Assembly: GCF_018613195.1 (NCBI RefSeq)
Contig: NZ_JAGGQQ010000024.1
Span: 1-64,000 of the forward strand
Direction of reading: 5' to 3'
DNA: 64,000 nt
From: Bacillus sp. ISL-45
GTDB taxonomy: Bacteria; Bacillota; Bacilli; Bacillales; Cytobacillaceae
The translations under genes and the position numbers were made by a program. Positions 27,989 through 36,739 of the stretch are shown here, piece after piece (position 1 is the first letter of the stretch; each line of letters opens with the position of its first letter). The notes beneath the pieces are model-generated. The model saw nothing but the letters and a program-made list of their open reading frames with translations, was not told the DNA's origin and searched no databases.

Positions 27989-28939
27989 ATGGTCTCTACT
28001 GAGAAAATCAGCTCATTTCCTTATCCATTTGTTGAAAATAATGTATATAGATATTCTAACAATGCAATTCCATTAAATCCACCAATTGCCATCGAAGTGA
28101 CGGAATCTTATATAGAGGAAATGAATCTGAAAAGAGAGCTGCTGAAAAAGCACCCAGAACGCTGTTATCATTCAGAGTCCCATACCATGGGTGCCCAGTG
28201 GGAAGCATTGGATTTGATTTTACATGATTTGGCCGCATATTATCCTGAAACATTCAAGCTTGTTACCAACGAAAACCATTGGAAATTCACTAACCATCAT
28301 ACGGGTGAGAAACACTCTTTCACATTTGGGGATTCGACGACACTGGATCAGGAGCCGCTTGATTTTGTCGGGATGAATGTCCAGGAAGACTTGATCCTGA
28401 TGATGCAGCGGGACGGGGATTTATTCCTGGATGCGGGCCAGCTTTGCTTTCCGGCCAATTGGTCATTGTATTTTGATGCTGGCATGTCTTTCAGGGAAAT
28501 ACATGCACCTATTCCCGGTTTCAAGTCCGACTCTCTTGATGAACGCATACTCCAGTTTTTAATGAGAATCGAGGCAGGAAGTCCATGGTGGAGGAAAAAC
28601 TGGTCACTGATGGCGGGGAACCGGTTGGATACTTCGCTTGAAACCTTTGCTGAATGGGGTCAGGCCCGCAAAAAAGTAACCAAGGAAAACGCTGGCGAAA
28701 TAGTCCATTTTCGAGTAGAAGTTCAAAAATTATTTCGTCTGCCAAAAAGCAACGGTATTTTATTTACAATTCATACCCATATGCTTCCGCTTGGAGAATT
28801 TATTCAGCATAGGCCATGGCTGGAGCAGTTTTCAGCAATCCTAAAAGAACTTCCAGAATTCATTGCTGACTATAAGGGGATATCTCTCTATCGTGAAGTT
28901 GTCCTGGAATATCTGGAAGGGGAATTAAAGAAGAGATGA
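27989..28939 (+). CDS. Haem-dependent oxidative N-demethylase (DUF3445, DmmD-like)
   Basis: The 316-residue protein matches the DUF3445/HODM family, whose characterised member removes methyl groups from secondary amines as the catalytic subunit of dimethylamine monooxygenase. Family signatures are VQEDLILMMQRDG, LCFPANWSLYFDAGM, REIHAPIPGF and the RIEAGSPWWRKNWSL region. The ATG at 27989 follows AAAAGGGGGA. It overlaps the next gene by ATGA, and the three genes that follow one another here resemble dmmDAB. The actual amine substrate is not known. Confidence 0.85.
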   Translation: MVSTEKISSFPYPFVENNVYRYSNNAIPLNPPIAIEVTESYIEEMNLKRELLKKHPERCYHSESHTMGAQWEALDLILHDLAAYYPETFKLVTNENHWKFTNHHTGEKHSFTFGDSTTLDQEPLDFVGMNVQEDLILMMQRDGDLFLDAGQLCFPANWSLYFDAGMSFREIHAPIPGFKSDSLDERILQFLMRIEAGSPWWRKNWSLMAGNRLDTSLETFAEWGQARKKVTKENAGEIVHFRVEVQKLFRLPKSNGILFTIHTHMLPLGEFIQHRPWLEQFSAILKELPEFIADYKGISLYREVVLEYLEGELKKR

Positions 28940-29394
28940 ATCAAGATCATTCTTCATTGATGGAAGGTAAGAGAAAGTTTCTATTTTGTGCAGATTCGGA
29001 AGGGGCCAGGTCTTTATATATTCTCGTTCGGCAGGCAATGGATGAGAATAGGCCATTTGATTTTCATATTTTACAAGAAGAGAGTGAAGAAAGCTTAGTG
29101 AACGAATGGTTCAGCCAGCAGAAAATGGGGGCGTATCTGTACATTTCAGGGAAGACTGATTTTGTAAAAAGGATACAAGGGGAAGCCATCAAGGCAGGTT
29201 TTTCTGAACACGACTTGCAATTGCTAACTATTGGACCTGCTAAAAAGAGACTGGTCTGCTGCACTTGCCATGCCGAAAGTGAAGTGTCGGAACAAACGCA
29301 AATTATTTGTGCATATTGCGGCCAGGAGCTTGAAGTTTCGGACCATTATTCACGCCGTTTGGATGCCTATCTAGGTTATGTAAATATCAAATAG
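28936..29394 (+). CDS. DmmA-like subunit
   Basis: This 152-residue protein resembles the DmmA subunit of dimethylamine monooxygenase. The N-terminal part is a variable alpha/beta region. The C-terminal part has a cysteine-rich motif, VCCTCHAESEV and IICAYCGQELEVSDHYSRR, that probably binds zinc or iron. The start overlaps the upstream stop by four bases, and the next gene begins 19 bp downstream, so the three are one operon. Confidence 0.8.
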   Translation: MNQDHSSLMEGKRKFLFCADSEGARSLYILVRQAMDENRPFDFHILQEESEESLVNEWFSQQKMGAYLYISGKTDFVKRIQGEAIKAGFSEHDLQLLTIGPAKKRLVCCTCHAESEVSEQTQIICAYCGQELEVSDHYSRRLDAYLGYVNIK

Positions 29395-29412
29395 AATAGG
29401 AGGAGCCTTCGA

Positions 29413-30372
29413 TTGCATCGTAATTCGACTCTGGACGTACGGATAAAATCAATTAAACAAGAAACAGCGACGATTAAAAGGTTCACTCTGCAGGCGCTTA
29501 ATGAATCGAAGCTGCCGCCCTTCAGCGGGGGATCGCATATCACCACTTATTTACCGGAAAAGTCAGGGACATTGGAGAGATCATATTCAGTTTTTAACCT
29601 GTCTGAACCCGGCTTGATCGAAGTCGCAGTTAGGCTGGCAGAACCTTCAACTGGCGGCTCTGAGTACTGGCATCATCATGTTTCTGAAGGGGATGTGTTA
29701 AAGGTCAGCTATCCAAAAAATCATTTTCCTTTAAGTTTCCAGGCCAAGCATCATGTTTTTTATGCAGCAGGTATTGGGATCACTCCTTTTTTATCGATGA
29801 TGGCTGAGCTTGCTGAAAAAAACCAATCCTTTGAGCTGCACTATGCAGCTAAATCAAAAGAGCAGTGCGCGTTTTATGATTACTTGAACGAGACCTACCT
29901 CGGGCAATGCCATTTTTATTTTTCAAAAGGAGAGAAGCCTGAACGATTAACAGTCACTACTCTTAAGAACCATCGAATAGGCACACATGTTTATTTTTGC
30001 GGTCCGGAAAAAATGATCCAAGAATTCACGAGTGCAGCCAAAAGCTATGGTTATCCTGCGTTTAATGTTCATTATGAACGCTTCTCGCCACCTGTAATGA
30101 AGGATTCAATCCCGTTTGCAGTTACATTGAACCAGAGCGGCAAGCATCTCGATGTGCCTGCTGACCAATCGCTGCTCGATGTACTTCGTGAAAGTGGCAT
30201 TTATATCCCATATTCCTGCAGAGTCGGCGGCTGCGGTACATGTGAAGTAAATGTAGTTGAAGGGAAAATTGATCATTACGATTCCTTTCTGACAGACAAA
30301 CAGCGGAGCTCCAATAAAGCGATGTTAAGCTGTGTTTCACGCGGGAAGGGGAATTTGGTGCTGGATCTATAA
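29413..30372 (+). CDS. PDR/VanB-family oxidoreductase (DmmB-like)
   Basis: The 319-residue protein is a ferredoxin-reductase-like electron donor. Residues 1-100 form a flavin domain (RSYSVFNLSEPG), residues about 105-220 an NAD(P)H domain (YAAGIGITPFLSMMAEL, CGPEKMI) and residues about 230-319 a plant-type 2Fe-2S domain with SCRVGGCGTCEV and MLSCVSRG. It probably feeds electrons to the haem subunit encoded two genes upstream. The start is the TTG at 29413 behind AGGAGGAG. A dmmC-type gene does not follow. Confidence 0.88.
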   Translation: MHRNSTLDVRIKSIKQETATIKRFTLQALNESKLPPFSGGSHITTYLPEKSGTLERSYSVFNLSEPGLIEVAVRLAEPSTGGSEYWHHHVSEGDVLKVSYPKNHFPLSFQAKHHVFYAAGIGITPFLSMMAELAEKNQSFELHYAAKSKEQCAFYDYLNETYLGQCHFYFSKGEKPERLTVTTLKNHRIGTHVYFCGPEKMIQEFTSAAKSYGYPAFNVHYERFSPPVMKDSIPFAVTLNQSGKHLDVPADQSLLDVLRESGIYIPYSCRVGGCGTCEVNVVEGKIDHYDSFLTDKQRSSNKAMLSCVSRGKGNLVLDL

Positions 30373-30524
30373 ATAACATAAAAGCTTCTGCTTTCGGATA
30401 TCTCTTTAATTCGAGGACCATGATTTTTTCTTAGTGGAGTTCACCGGTAGTCATTCATTTTTTTTGAACAGGATACATAGAAAAATAGTGTCTTGGAAAC
30501 ACTCCTTTCAAAGGAGGAATGAAA

Positions 30525-30674
30525 ATGAAAAAGCTATTGTTTATGCTATTATTGGCAATTTCCATGTTCACAGTAACAGGCTGCGGCAATGACGCTCCGC
30601 CTGAAGAAGGGGAACAGCTGGAAGACGTCGAGGAAGAAGATGAAATCGGTGACGGCGAGATAGATGATGAATAA
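30525..30674 (+). CDS. Small acidic lipoprotein
   Basis: The 49-residue product starts MKKLLFMLLLAISMF and has the lipobox VTGC, so it should be cleaved and lipid-anchored at Cys20. The mature part is only about 30 residues and very acidic (about half Glu and Asp). AAGGAGG lies seven bases before the ATG at 30525; the ATG at 30519 is too close to it. The function is unknown. Confidence 0.75.
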   Translation: MKKLLFMLLLAISMFTVTGCGNDAPPEEGEQLEDVEEEDEIGDGEIDDE

Positions 30675-30795
30675 GAAAAGCGTAAGCGCCTTGGTCAGCC
30701 CCGACAAGCGCTGGCGGGCCGACTGATGAAGTCGATCTTTGACTTCATTGGGCGGACCGAAGCGACTCGAGGGGCTAGGCGCTGGAGCTAGAAAC
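30675..30795 (+). repeat. Interspersed repeat, full copy
   Basis: This is a full 120-bp copy of the element also found inverted at 3276-3396 and in pieces at 404-473 and 43643-43683. It starts immediately after the stop codon of the lipoprotein gene. Internal inverted repeats include GAAGTC / GACTTC. Confidence 0.85.
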
Positions 30796-30841
30796 TAATC
30801 TTTATATAAAAGTTCGTACTCTTTCTAGTAAATGAAAAAAG

Positions 30842-30873
30842 AAATCCGCTTCTCTATGAGGCGGATTTTTTCA
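30842..30873 (+). terminator. Terminator after the lipoprotein gene
   Basis: AAATCCGC pairs with GCGGATTT and is followed by T residues. Confidence 0.75.
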
Positions 30874-30905
30874 TGATATTTATTGTAGTTTCTGTACATC
30901 CGAGA

Positions 30906-30934
30906 TTGACAAATGACCGGTCAGTCAGTAACAT
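30906..30934 (+). promoter_or_regulatory. RND exporter promoter with internal operator
   Basis: TTGACA at 30906-30911 and TAACAT at 30929-30934 are 17 bp apart. The spacer holds the perfect palindrome TGACCGGTCA at 30914-30923 followed by GTCAGT, which resembles TetR-family operators. A repressor bound here would block the promoter. Confidence 0.7.
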
Positions 30935-30973
30935 TATTATGGTCAATAAAGTCATTTTGAGGTAGGTGCAGTA

Positions 30974-33900
30974 GTGAAAAATTTAGTCAATTTTGTCCTT
31001 GGAAATAAACTAGCCGTATGGCTGCTTACAATTATTATCACGGTATCGGGAATCTATTCTGGAACACGGATGAACATGGAGACCATCCCGAATATTTCAA
31101 TCCCATACCTGATGGTTATGGATGTATATCCTGGGGCCACTCCTGAAAAAGTAATGGAAGATGTGTCGATCCCGATTGAGAAAGCGGTAGAGGGATTGGA
31201 AGACGTTAAATATGTCTATTCGAATTCCTACTCCAATATGTCGAGTATCCAGGTCGAGTATGAGTATGGCATCGATATGGATGAGGCCAAGCGTGCTTTG
31301 CAATCGGCATTGGATGCGGTCAAATTGCCGGAAGGAGCCCAGGAACCGACCATCACAGCGATCAGTATGAATATGATGCCGGTGGCTGCATTGAGTGTCA
31401 GCAGTACAACGGAGGACATTGTTGAGCTTACATCAACCGTTGAGGAAATCATCCTTCCTAAAATCGACAAAATCAATGGTGTTGCCTCTGTCACCATGAC
31501 TGGTCAGCATATCGAAGAAGTAAATTTAACGTATGATGAAGCAAAGCTTGCGCAATTTGGATTAACGGAAACGAATGTGAAGGAAATGATCCAGGCCAGT
31601 AACCTGGGCGTTTCATTAGGTCTTTTTGAGTTTGAAGAAGGCGAGCAGGCCGTTGCCGTCGATGGCAAGTTCACGACTACAGATGAATTGAAAAACATGC
31701 TGATTCCGGTCACGCCGTCAGCAGCCAACCCATCACCTTTTGTTAAACTTAGCGAACTTGCTGAAGTTGAGCTTGTTGGTAAAGTACAGTCCATTTCACG
31801 CACCAATGGTGAAGACGCGATTGCCCTTCAGATTGTCAAGGAGCAGCAAGCGAACACGGTTGATGTAGTGAATGCAGTGAAAGATTTAGTAAAAGAAGAA
31901 GAATCAAAAATCGATGGCTTGGTCATTGAAGTATCGCTTGACCAGGGAGAGCCAATTGAAGAATCAGTTTTTACAATGATTGAAAAAGCTTTATTTGGTG
32001 GATTAATCGCGATTCTGGTTATCCTGCTATTCCTGCGTGACTTCAAATCTACGATTATATCAATTGTCTCGATTCCGGTTTCGATTTTTATGGCCTTGCT
32101 GCTATTGAACTGGATGGACATCACGCTTAATATCATGACACTGGGCGCGATAACTGTAGCGATTGGCCGTGTGATCGATGACTCGATTGTCGTCGTGGAA
32201 AATATTTATCGCCGCCTGCATCTAAAAGAAGAAAAATTAACAGGCCGGGCACTAGTTCGTGAAGCGACAATTGAAATGTTCAAACCTATATTGTCGTCGA
32301 CGCTCGTTACGGTTGCTGTATTCGCGCCGTTGATTTTCGTAGGCGGCATGGTAGGAGAATTATTCGCGCCATTTGCCTTGACGATGACATTTGCACTGGG
32401 TGCTTCACTGATTGTGGCGATTACCATCGTACCAGCGTTATCCCACTTTTTATTCAAGAAGAAGTTATATGGCGAGAAAACGAAAACCGGCCATAAGGAA
32501 GTTGGAAAACTGGCTCATTGGTATAAGAGTGTCTTGAATAAGTCGCTTAACCATAAGATCATAACTTCAATCATTGCTGTGGTACTGCTTGCCGGAAGTC
32601 TCGCGCTGACCCCGGTTATCGGCTTCAGCTTCATGGGCAGTGAAGAAGAAAAAATCATGTATCTGACTTACACACCTAAAGCCGGTGAGCTTAAGGAAGA
32701 AACCATTGAAAATGTAGCAGAAATAGAAGAAGAAATGCTGAAGCGTGAAGACATCGATATCGTCCAGGTATCGATCAGCGAAGAGGCAGATCAGATGGCG
32801 GCCATGATGGGCGGAGGAGCAGGCGGAGCATTAATGTACCTGATTTTTGACCCTGAAATGGAGAACTTTTCGGAAGTAAAGGATGAACTTGAGGAATATG
32901 TCTTCAACATTGGCCACAGTGGTGAATGGAAGAGCCAGAATTTCGGCGGGATGTCGATGCCTGAGAATGAAATCAGCTATACCTTATACAGTGAGGATTT
33001 AGGTAAGCTAAACGAAACAGTCAAGATGGTAGAAGACGAAATGAAATCTGTTGATGGCTTGAAGGACGTAACCTCCAGTGCAGAAGACGCTTATGTTGAA
33101 TACACCTTCAAGGTTGAACAGGATGAATTGCTGCAATACGGATTGACAGCAGGACAAATCGTGATGATGCTAAACCCGAACCAATCCAAAGAGGTCCTGA
33201 CGACGGTTGAAAAAGATGGAGAATCACTTGATGTGATCATCCAGCAGGAGCAAGCCGAACAGCCGGAATCAATTGAAGACATCCTGGCTACTGAAGTGCA
33301 AACAGCGCTGGGAACGACCTTGCCGCTGTCAGAAGTGGTGACGGTTGAGGAAGGCACAACGATGAACACACTGGCGCGCAGCAAAGGCCAGTACTATGCT
33401 TCTGTATCAGGAACTGTCGTAAGCAAGGATATTTCAAAGGCGGCTGCTGAAGCTGAAAAAGCCATCGATGAATTGGAGCTGCCTAAAGGAGTGGAAGTTG
33501 GCGTAGCAGGTGTCCAGGCAGATATGACCGAAACATTCACCCAGCTTGGAGCTGCAATGCTTGCTGCGATTGCGATCGTCTACTTTATCCTGGTCGTTAC
33601 CTTCCGTGAAGGTGTCGCACCATTTGCGATTCTATTCTCGCTGCCATTCGCAGTCATTGGTTCATTTGTCGGGCTGCTTATTGCAGGTGAAACCATCTCT
33701 GTCTCTGTCATGATGGGTCTGTTGATGCTGATTGGTATCGTCGTAACGAACGCCATCGTGCTGGTAGACCGAATCATTCACATGGAACGTGAAGGGCTGA
33801 CAATGCGTGAAGCAGTACTTGAGGCAGGTGCTACACGTTTACGGCCAATCCTGATGACCGCAATCGCCACAGTAGGCGCCTTGATCCCATTAGCGATAGG

Positions 33901-34057
33901 ATCAGGCGGAGGCGGACTGATCTCCAAAGGTCTGGCGATAACCGTAATCGGCGGTTTGACCAGTTCGACATTATTAACACTGATTATCGTACCGATTGTA
34001 TATGAAGTTCTATCAAGAATATTCAAGAAAAATCGTAAGGATATTGTAGAAAACTAA
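30974..34057 (+). CDS. RND-family efflux transporter (SwrC/YerP-like)
   Basis: This 1027-residue inner-membrane proton-driven exporter has the RND layout: a first membrane segment at about 10-30, an external loop, six segments (about 330-540), a second external loop and the last segments (about 845-1015). Signature stretches are YPGATPEKVMEDVSIPIEKAVEG and GRVIDDSIVVVENIYRR with the proton-relay Asp pair. In B. subtilis SwrC protects against surfactin and other amphiphiles. The GTG at 30974 follows GAGGTAGGTG. It is monocistronic, and no TetR-type regulator is adjacent. Confidence 0.92.
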   Translation: MKNLVNFVLGNKLAVWLLTIIITVSGIYSGTRMNMETIPNISIPYLMVMDVYPGATPEKVMEDVSIPIEKAVEGLEDVKYVYSNSYSNMSSIQVEYEYGIDMDEAKRALQSALDAVKLPEGAQEPTITAISMNMMPVAALSVSSTTEDIVELTSTVEEIILPKIDKINGVASVTMTGQHIEEVNLTYDEAKLAQFGLTETNVKEMIQASNLGVSLGLFEFEEGEQAVAVDGKFTTTDELKNMLIPVTPSAANPSPFVKLSELAEVELVGKVQSISRTNGEDAIALQIVKEQQANTVDVVNAVKDLVKEEESKIDGLVIEVSLDQGEPIEESVFTMIEKALFGGLIAILVILLFLRDFKSTIISIVSIPVSIFMALLLLNWMDITLNIMTLGAITVAIGRVIDDSIVVVENIYRRLHLKEEKLTGRALVREATIEMFKPILSSTLVTVAVFAPLIFVGGMVGELFAPFALTMTFALGASLIVAITIVPALSHFLFKKKLYGEKTKTGHKEVGKLAHWYKSVLNKSLNHKIITSIIAVVLLAGSLALTPVIGFSFMGSEEEKIMYLTYTPKAGELKEETIENVAEIEEEMLKREDIDIVQVSISEEADQMAAMMGGGAGGALMYLIFDPEMENFSEVKDELEEYVFNIGHSGEWKSQNFGGMSMPENEISYTLYSEDLGKLNETVKMVEDEMKSVDGLKDVTSSAEDAYVEYTFKVEQDELLQYGLTAGQIVMMLNPNQSKEVLTTVEKDGESLDVIIQQEQAEQPESIEDILATEVQTALGTTLPLSEVVTVEEGTTMNTLARSKGQYYASVSGTVVSKDISKAAAEAEKAIDELELPKGVEVGVAGVQADMTETFTQLGAAMLAAIAIVYFILVVTFREGVAPFAILFSLPFAVIGSFVGLLIAGETISVSVMMGLLMLIGIVVTNAIVLVDRIIHMEREGLTMREAVLEAGATRLRPILMTAIATVGALIPLAIGSGGGGLISKGLAITVIGGLTSSTLLTLIIVPIVYEVLSRIFKKNRKDIVEN

Positions 34058-34059
34058 TG

Positions 34060-34102
34060 AAAGAGCCCTGATGGATGACTGATCGTCCTGTCAGGGCTTT
34101 TT
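34060..34102 (+). terminator. Terminator of the RND gene
   Basis: AGCCCTGA pairs with TCAGGGCT around an internal GAT-rich loop and is followed by six T. Confidence 0.8.
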
Positions 34103-34625
34103 TGGCTGTTCAGAAGGATTTCAAACTGAGTTGCCATGAATTAAAGAAAGACGTTTGTTAAAGTATGATCCTATAGGGAACCCCTTACTTTTTATACACA
34201 ACTGCCAGGCGTTGTCCTGGCCTTATTATTTGTTTTACAATCTTCTTCCTCTGTCGTCATCCTTCGACTGGATCCTACACTGACTTTTTTTCTACCGTAT
34301 ACCGAGAGGGGAGGGGAGTCTGCCTGGTGTTGGTGTTTAACAAATCTCCGAGCAATTATTTGGTTCTTTAGCTGATTCTGGATTCTTGTCTGGTTCATCG
34401 TACTTTGTGACCACCACTTCCTTCTCCTTTTTAAAAACCGACTTACAATAACCGTGAATTTCCCAATTGAACTTTACATTCAATTCAAGCTTGCAACCTT
34501 CGATTTATTATAAGTACATGTCCAGCCTCAGCTCACCAGCATGAAAATTACTATTGAAAAACGAGCGCAGGGGAGGGGAGTCAGTAAAGAAAATATGGAA
34601 ATTAATAGAAAATACAAAAGGATTA
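34103..34625. other. Gap upstream of the partition locus
   Basis: No supported gene is seen; a 68-codon frame on the minus strand (34192-34398) has no ribosome binding site and unusual composition. The block GGGGAGGGGAGTC occurs twice, at about 34311 and 34570, roughly 260 bp apart. Confidence 0.4.
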
Positions 34626-34631
34626 AATGTA

Positions 34632-34808
34632 TGTTTACAAAATTGTAAACATGTATACTTTTTGTAAACAAGTTGTATACATTTATGTTTACATGTATAC
34701 AAATCTGTATACTTACAGTTAAATCAACATGTGTACAACTTTGTAATTAATGTATACAATTATGTATACACCTAGGTTTGAGGTTTACGGCATGTTTACA
34801 TGTTTACA
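34632..34808. repeat. TGTWTACA iteron array, candidate parC centromere
   Basis: About thirteen copies of an 8-mer TGT(T/A/G)TACA, or its complement, begin at 34632, 34644, 34652, 34663, 34674, 34686, 34694, 34706, 34730, 34751, 34763, 34793 and 34801. Spacings are mostly 8, 11 or 12 bp or about twice that, so many sites lie on one face of the helix. A 14th partial copy lies at about 34879. The array ends about 110 bp before parM, the place where type II partition loci carry their centromere and promoter. Confidence 0.85.
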
Positions 34809-34917
34809 TTTATATTTCTTTTTACCCGTTCTGCTTGCAGTATCTATTATTTACCTTTACCTTTAAAATAGTAAGTGAGTATACATAAACTTAGATTATT
34901 GAAAAGGAATGATAGAA

Positions 34918-36093
34918 ATGACGAAATCTAGAATTGCAGCTGTTGATGTTGGTAACGATTCTATTAAAGCTATTTTTGGAGAATTTGATAATGAGTTAAA
35001 TATTCCTAATATCGTTGCAAGGGACACAGAAGACCGTCCTGTTATCGGTATTGAGGAGCTTGACACGAAGGATCCTCTAGATGGAATCCATATTCGGGTC
35101 CACTCCCCTGCCCTGAAGGATAACAATGTAATTTACCGTGTCGGCAATCTGGCGACTAAAAGCGATAATGCGACAGAACTTGATCCAGGAAGCAGCAAGT
35201 CCGAGGAAGATCAGACTTTAGTTATGTTGTTCGCTACTCTTGCATTGGATGCAGTGAGTGAAGAGAACGCAAAGCTGTTTCCAAAAAGCAAGAATGTCAT
35301 AGATGCAAATTACACACTTGGTACAGGACTTCCGCTTCGTGAAGTGAAGGAAGGAAAGGACGCAGGCTACCGTTCCAGGTTAGTTGGATCTGTTCATCAG
35401 GTTGAGTTCCTCGTAACGCCTAAATACCAGGGTTTGAAAGTTAATATCAAGTTTGATGAAGTGAAGGTTTACCCTGAGGGATTCGCTGCTTATATCAATC
35501 TAGTAATGGACAACAGCCTGAAAATCATCAATAAAGACCTTATTGATAGAAGGATTCTGATCCAGGATATCGGCGGCTTATCAACTGATATCGCTGTCAT
35601 CAAGAACCGCAATGTCGATGATGATAAGGCCCAGGGCTTCAATCTTGGAGTTTCTGAGGCATTGGAACAGATCAGGGAAGAAATCCGCAGCAAGCATGGC
35701 GTGGAATTGGACAGCCGCAGGGATGTCGTAGAAATCATCACGCGTAAAAATGATCGCAACCATATTATGGTCAAAGGCAGCCGTACAAGCGTGCATGATA
35801 TCACGGACCGTATCCTTGTCGAATTGGCTAAAAAGCAATACCGACTTCTCCGCAATGTCTGGGCAAAGAATTCACAGACTGAAATCTGCTATTTTGTCGG
35901 CGGCGGTGCGACCGTTCTAAAGGATTATATTAAGACATTGAACAACAATCTTGATGGCTATAACATTGAATTCTTCGAGGATGAAAAAGAGAGCATCTGG
36001 ATGATGGCAAATGCCTACTATAAACTCATCATGGATTACGTGAAGAAATCAGAGAAGAGCAGTAAAGCCGCTTCTGAACCTGTTAAAAGCTAA
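34918..36093 (+). CDS. parM: Actin-like DNA segregation ATPase ParM
   Basis: This 391-residue protein belongs to the ParM/StbA/Alp actin-like family, which polymerises to push or pull plasmid copies apart. The actin-fold motifs are visible: phosphate 1 in AAVDVGNDSIKA, phosphate 2 in QDIGGLSTDIAVI and the adenosine motif in CYFVGGGATVLKDY. The ATG at 34918 is preferred because AAGGA lies nine bases upstream; the ATG at 34909 abuts it. It is followed 14 bp later by a ParR-like gene and preceded by an iteron array. No plasmid replication gene is present in the window, so this is a chromosomal cassette or a remnant of an integrated plasmid. Confidence 0.9.
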   Translation: MTKSRIAAVDVGNDSIKAIFGEFDNELNIPNIVARDTEDRPVIGIEELDTKDPLDGIHIRVHSPALKDNNVIYRVGNLATKSDNATELDPGSSKSEEDQTLVMLFATLALDAVSEENAKLFPKSKNVIDANYTLGTGLPLREVKEGKDAGYRSRLVGSVHQVEFLVTPKYQGLKVNIKFDEVKVYPEGFAAYINLVMDNSLKIINKDLIDRRILIQDIGGLSTDIAVIKNRNVDDDKAQGFNLGVSEALEQIREEIRSKHGVELDSRRDVVEIITRKNDRNHIMVKGSRTSVHDITDRILVELAKKQYRLLRNVWAKNSQTEICYFVGGGATVLKDYIKTLNNNLDGYNIEFFEDEKESIWMMANAYYKLIMDYVKKSEKSSKAASEPVKS

Positions 36094-36107
36094 AATAAGG
36101 TGATTTT

Positions 36108-36701
36108 ATGAAAAAAACCAACCCAAATGAGATTAAGAGGGGACAAGCACTATCGTTCCGGATCCCGTCTGATACACCAGACCATATCTTGAGGCATCTT
36201 CAAAAACTGAAAGAAACTGAGAGAAGGAATTTTTCCAGCAAGATTGCTGATTTTGTCCTGCAAGGGGTAGGGAATTCATATTCGAGGGAACGCGAGACGA
36301 TTACCATTCCCCTCCCGCGCAATCTCAGCAAATCGCAACGGGATTGGGTCAAGCATGAGCATTCAGAGGCTTTGCTGGGCAATATCGTTTATCACCTGCT
36401 GACAGACCCTATTCGGGCCACGGCACTGCTTGCATCCTTGAATAGCAAATCAACAGAAATTGATGAAGCCCTGTATCTTCAGGAAGAAGAGATGGATCTT
36501 CCGTCAGCAACTGCAACAGAGGACTCACTGGTTATAGAAGAGACTGCTTCTACGGCTGAGAGCGATCCTATGGATGATGATCTCGATTCATTTGTTTGGG
36601 AATCGATCAAGCAAACCGAATCACCCGAAGTGGATAGCGAAGAAAAGGATGAAGATTTGGACGATCTTCTTGGGGATTTCCTTTCTAAAATGAATAAATA
36701 A
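36108..36701 (+). CDS. parR: ParR-like centromere-binding adaptor
   Basis: The 197-residue protein has an N-terminal stretch typical of a ribbon-helix-helix DNA-binding domain (QALSFRIPSDTPDHILRHL, then KIADFVLQGV). The acidic tail (residues about 120-197) is predicted disordered and ends in DDLLGDFLSKMNK, a short amphipathic segment that could contact ParM filaments, as ParR C-termini do. The pairing with parM and the upstream iterons supports the assignment; sequence similarity to known ParR proteins is low, as is usual for the family. Confidence 0.75.
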   Translation: MKKTNPNEIKRGQALSFRIPSDTPDHILRHLQKLKETERRNFSSKIADFVLQGVGNSYSRERETITIPLPRNLSKSQRDWVKHEHSEALLGNIVYHLLTDPIRATALLASLNSKSTEIDEALYLQEEEMDLPSATATEDSLVIEETASTAESDPMDDDLDSFVWESIKQTESPEVDSEEKDEDLDDLLGDFLSKMNK

Positions 36702-36705
36702 GTAG

Positions 36706-36735
36706 AACCCATGGGAATATCCCATGGGTTTTTAT
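36706..36735 (+). terminator. Terminator of parMR
   Basis: AACCCATGGGA pairs with TCCCATGGGTT and is followed by T residues. It could also serve pepF from the other strand. Confidence 0.85.
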
Positions 36736-36739
36736 ACTT

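Noticed and set aside
34192-34398. 68-residue protein on the minus strand
   Set aside because: No ribosome binding site, no recognisable domain and composition unlike the neighbouring genes; taken as a chance open frame.
34311-34583. GGGGAGGGGAGTC repeated twice as a functional pair
   Set aside because: Only two short G-rich copies with no conserved flanks; may be chance in a decaying intergenic region.
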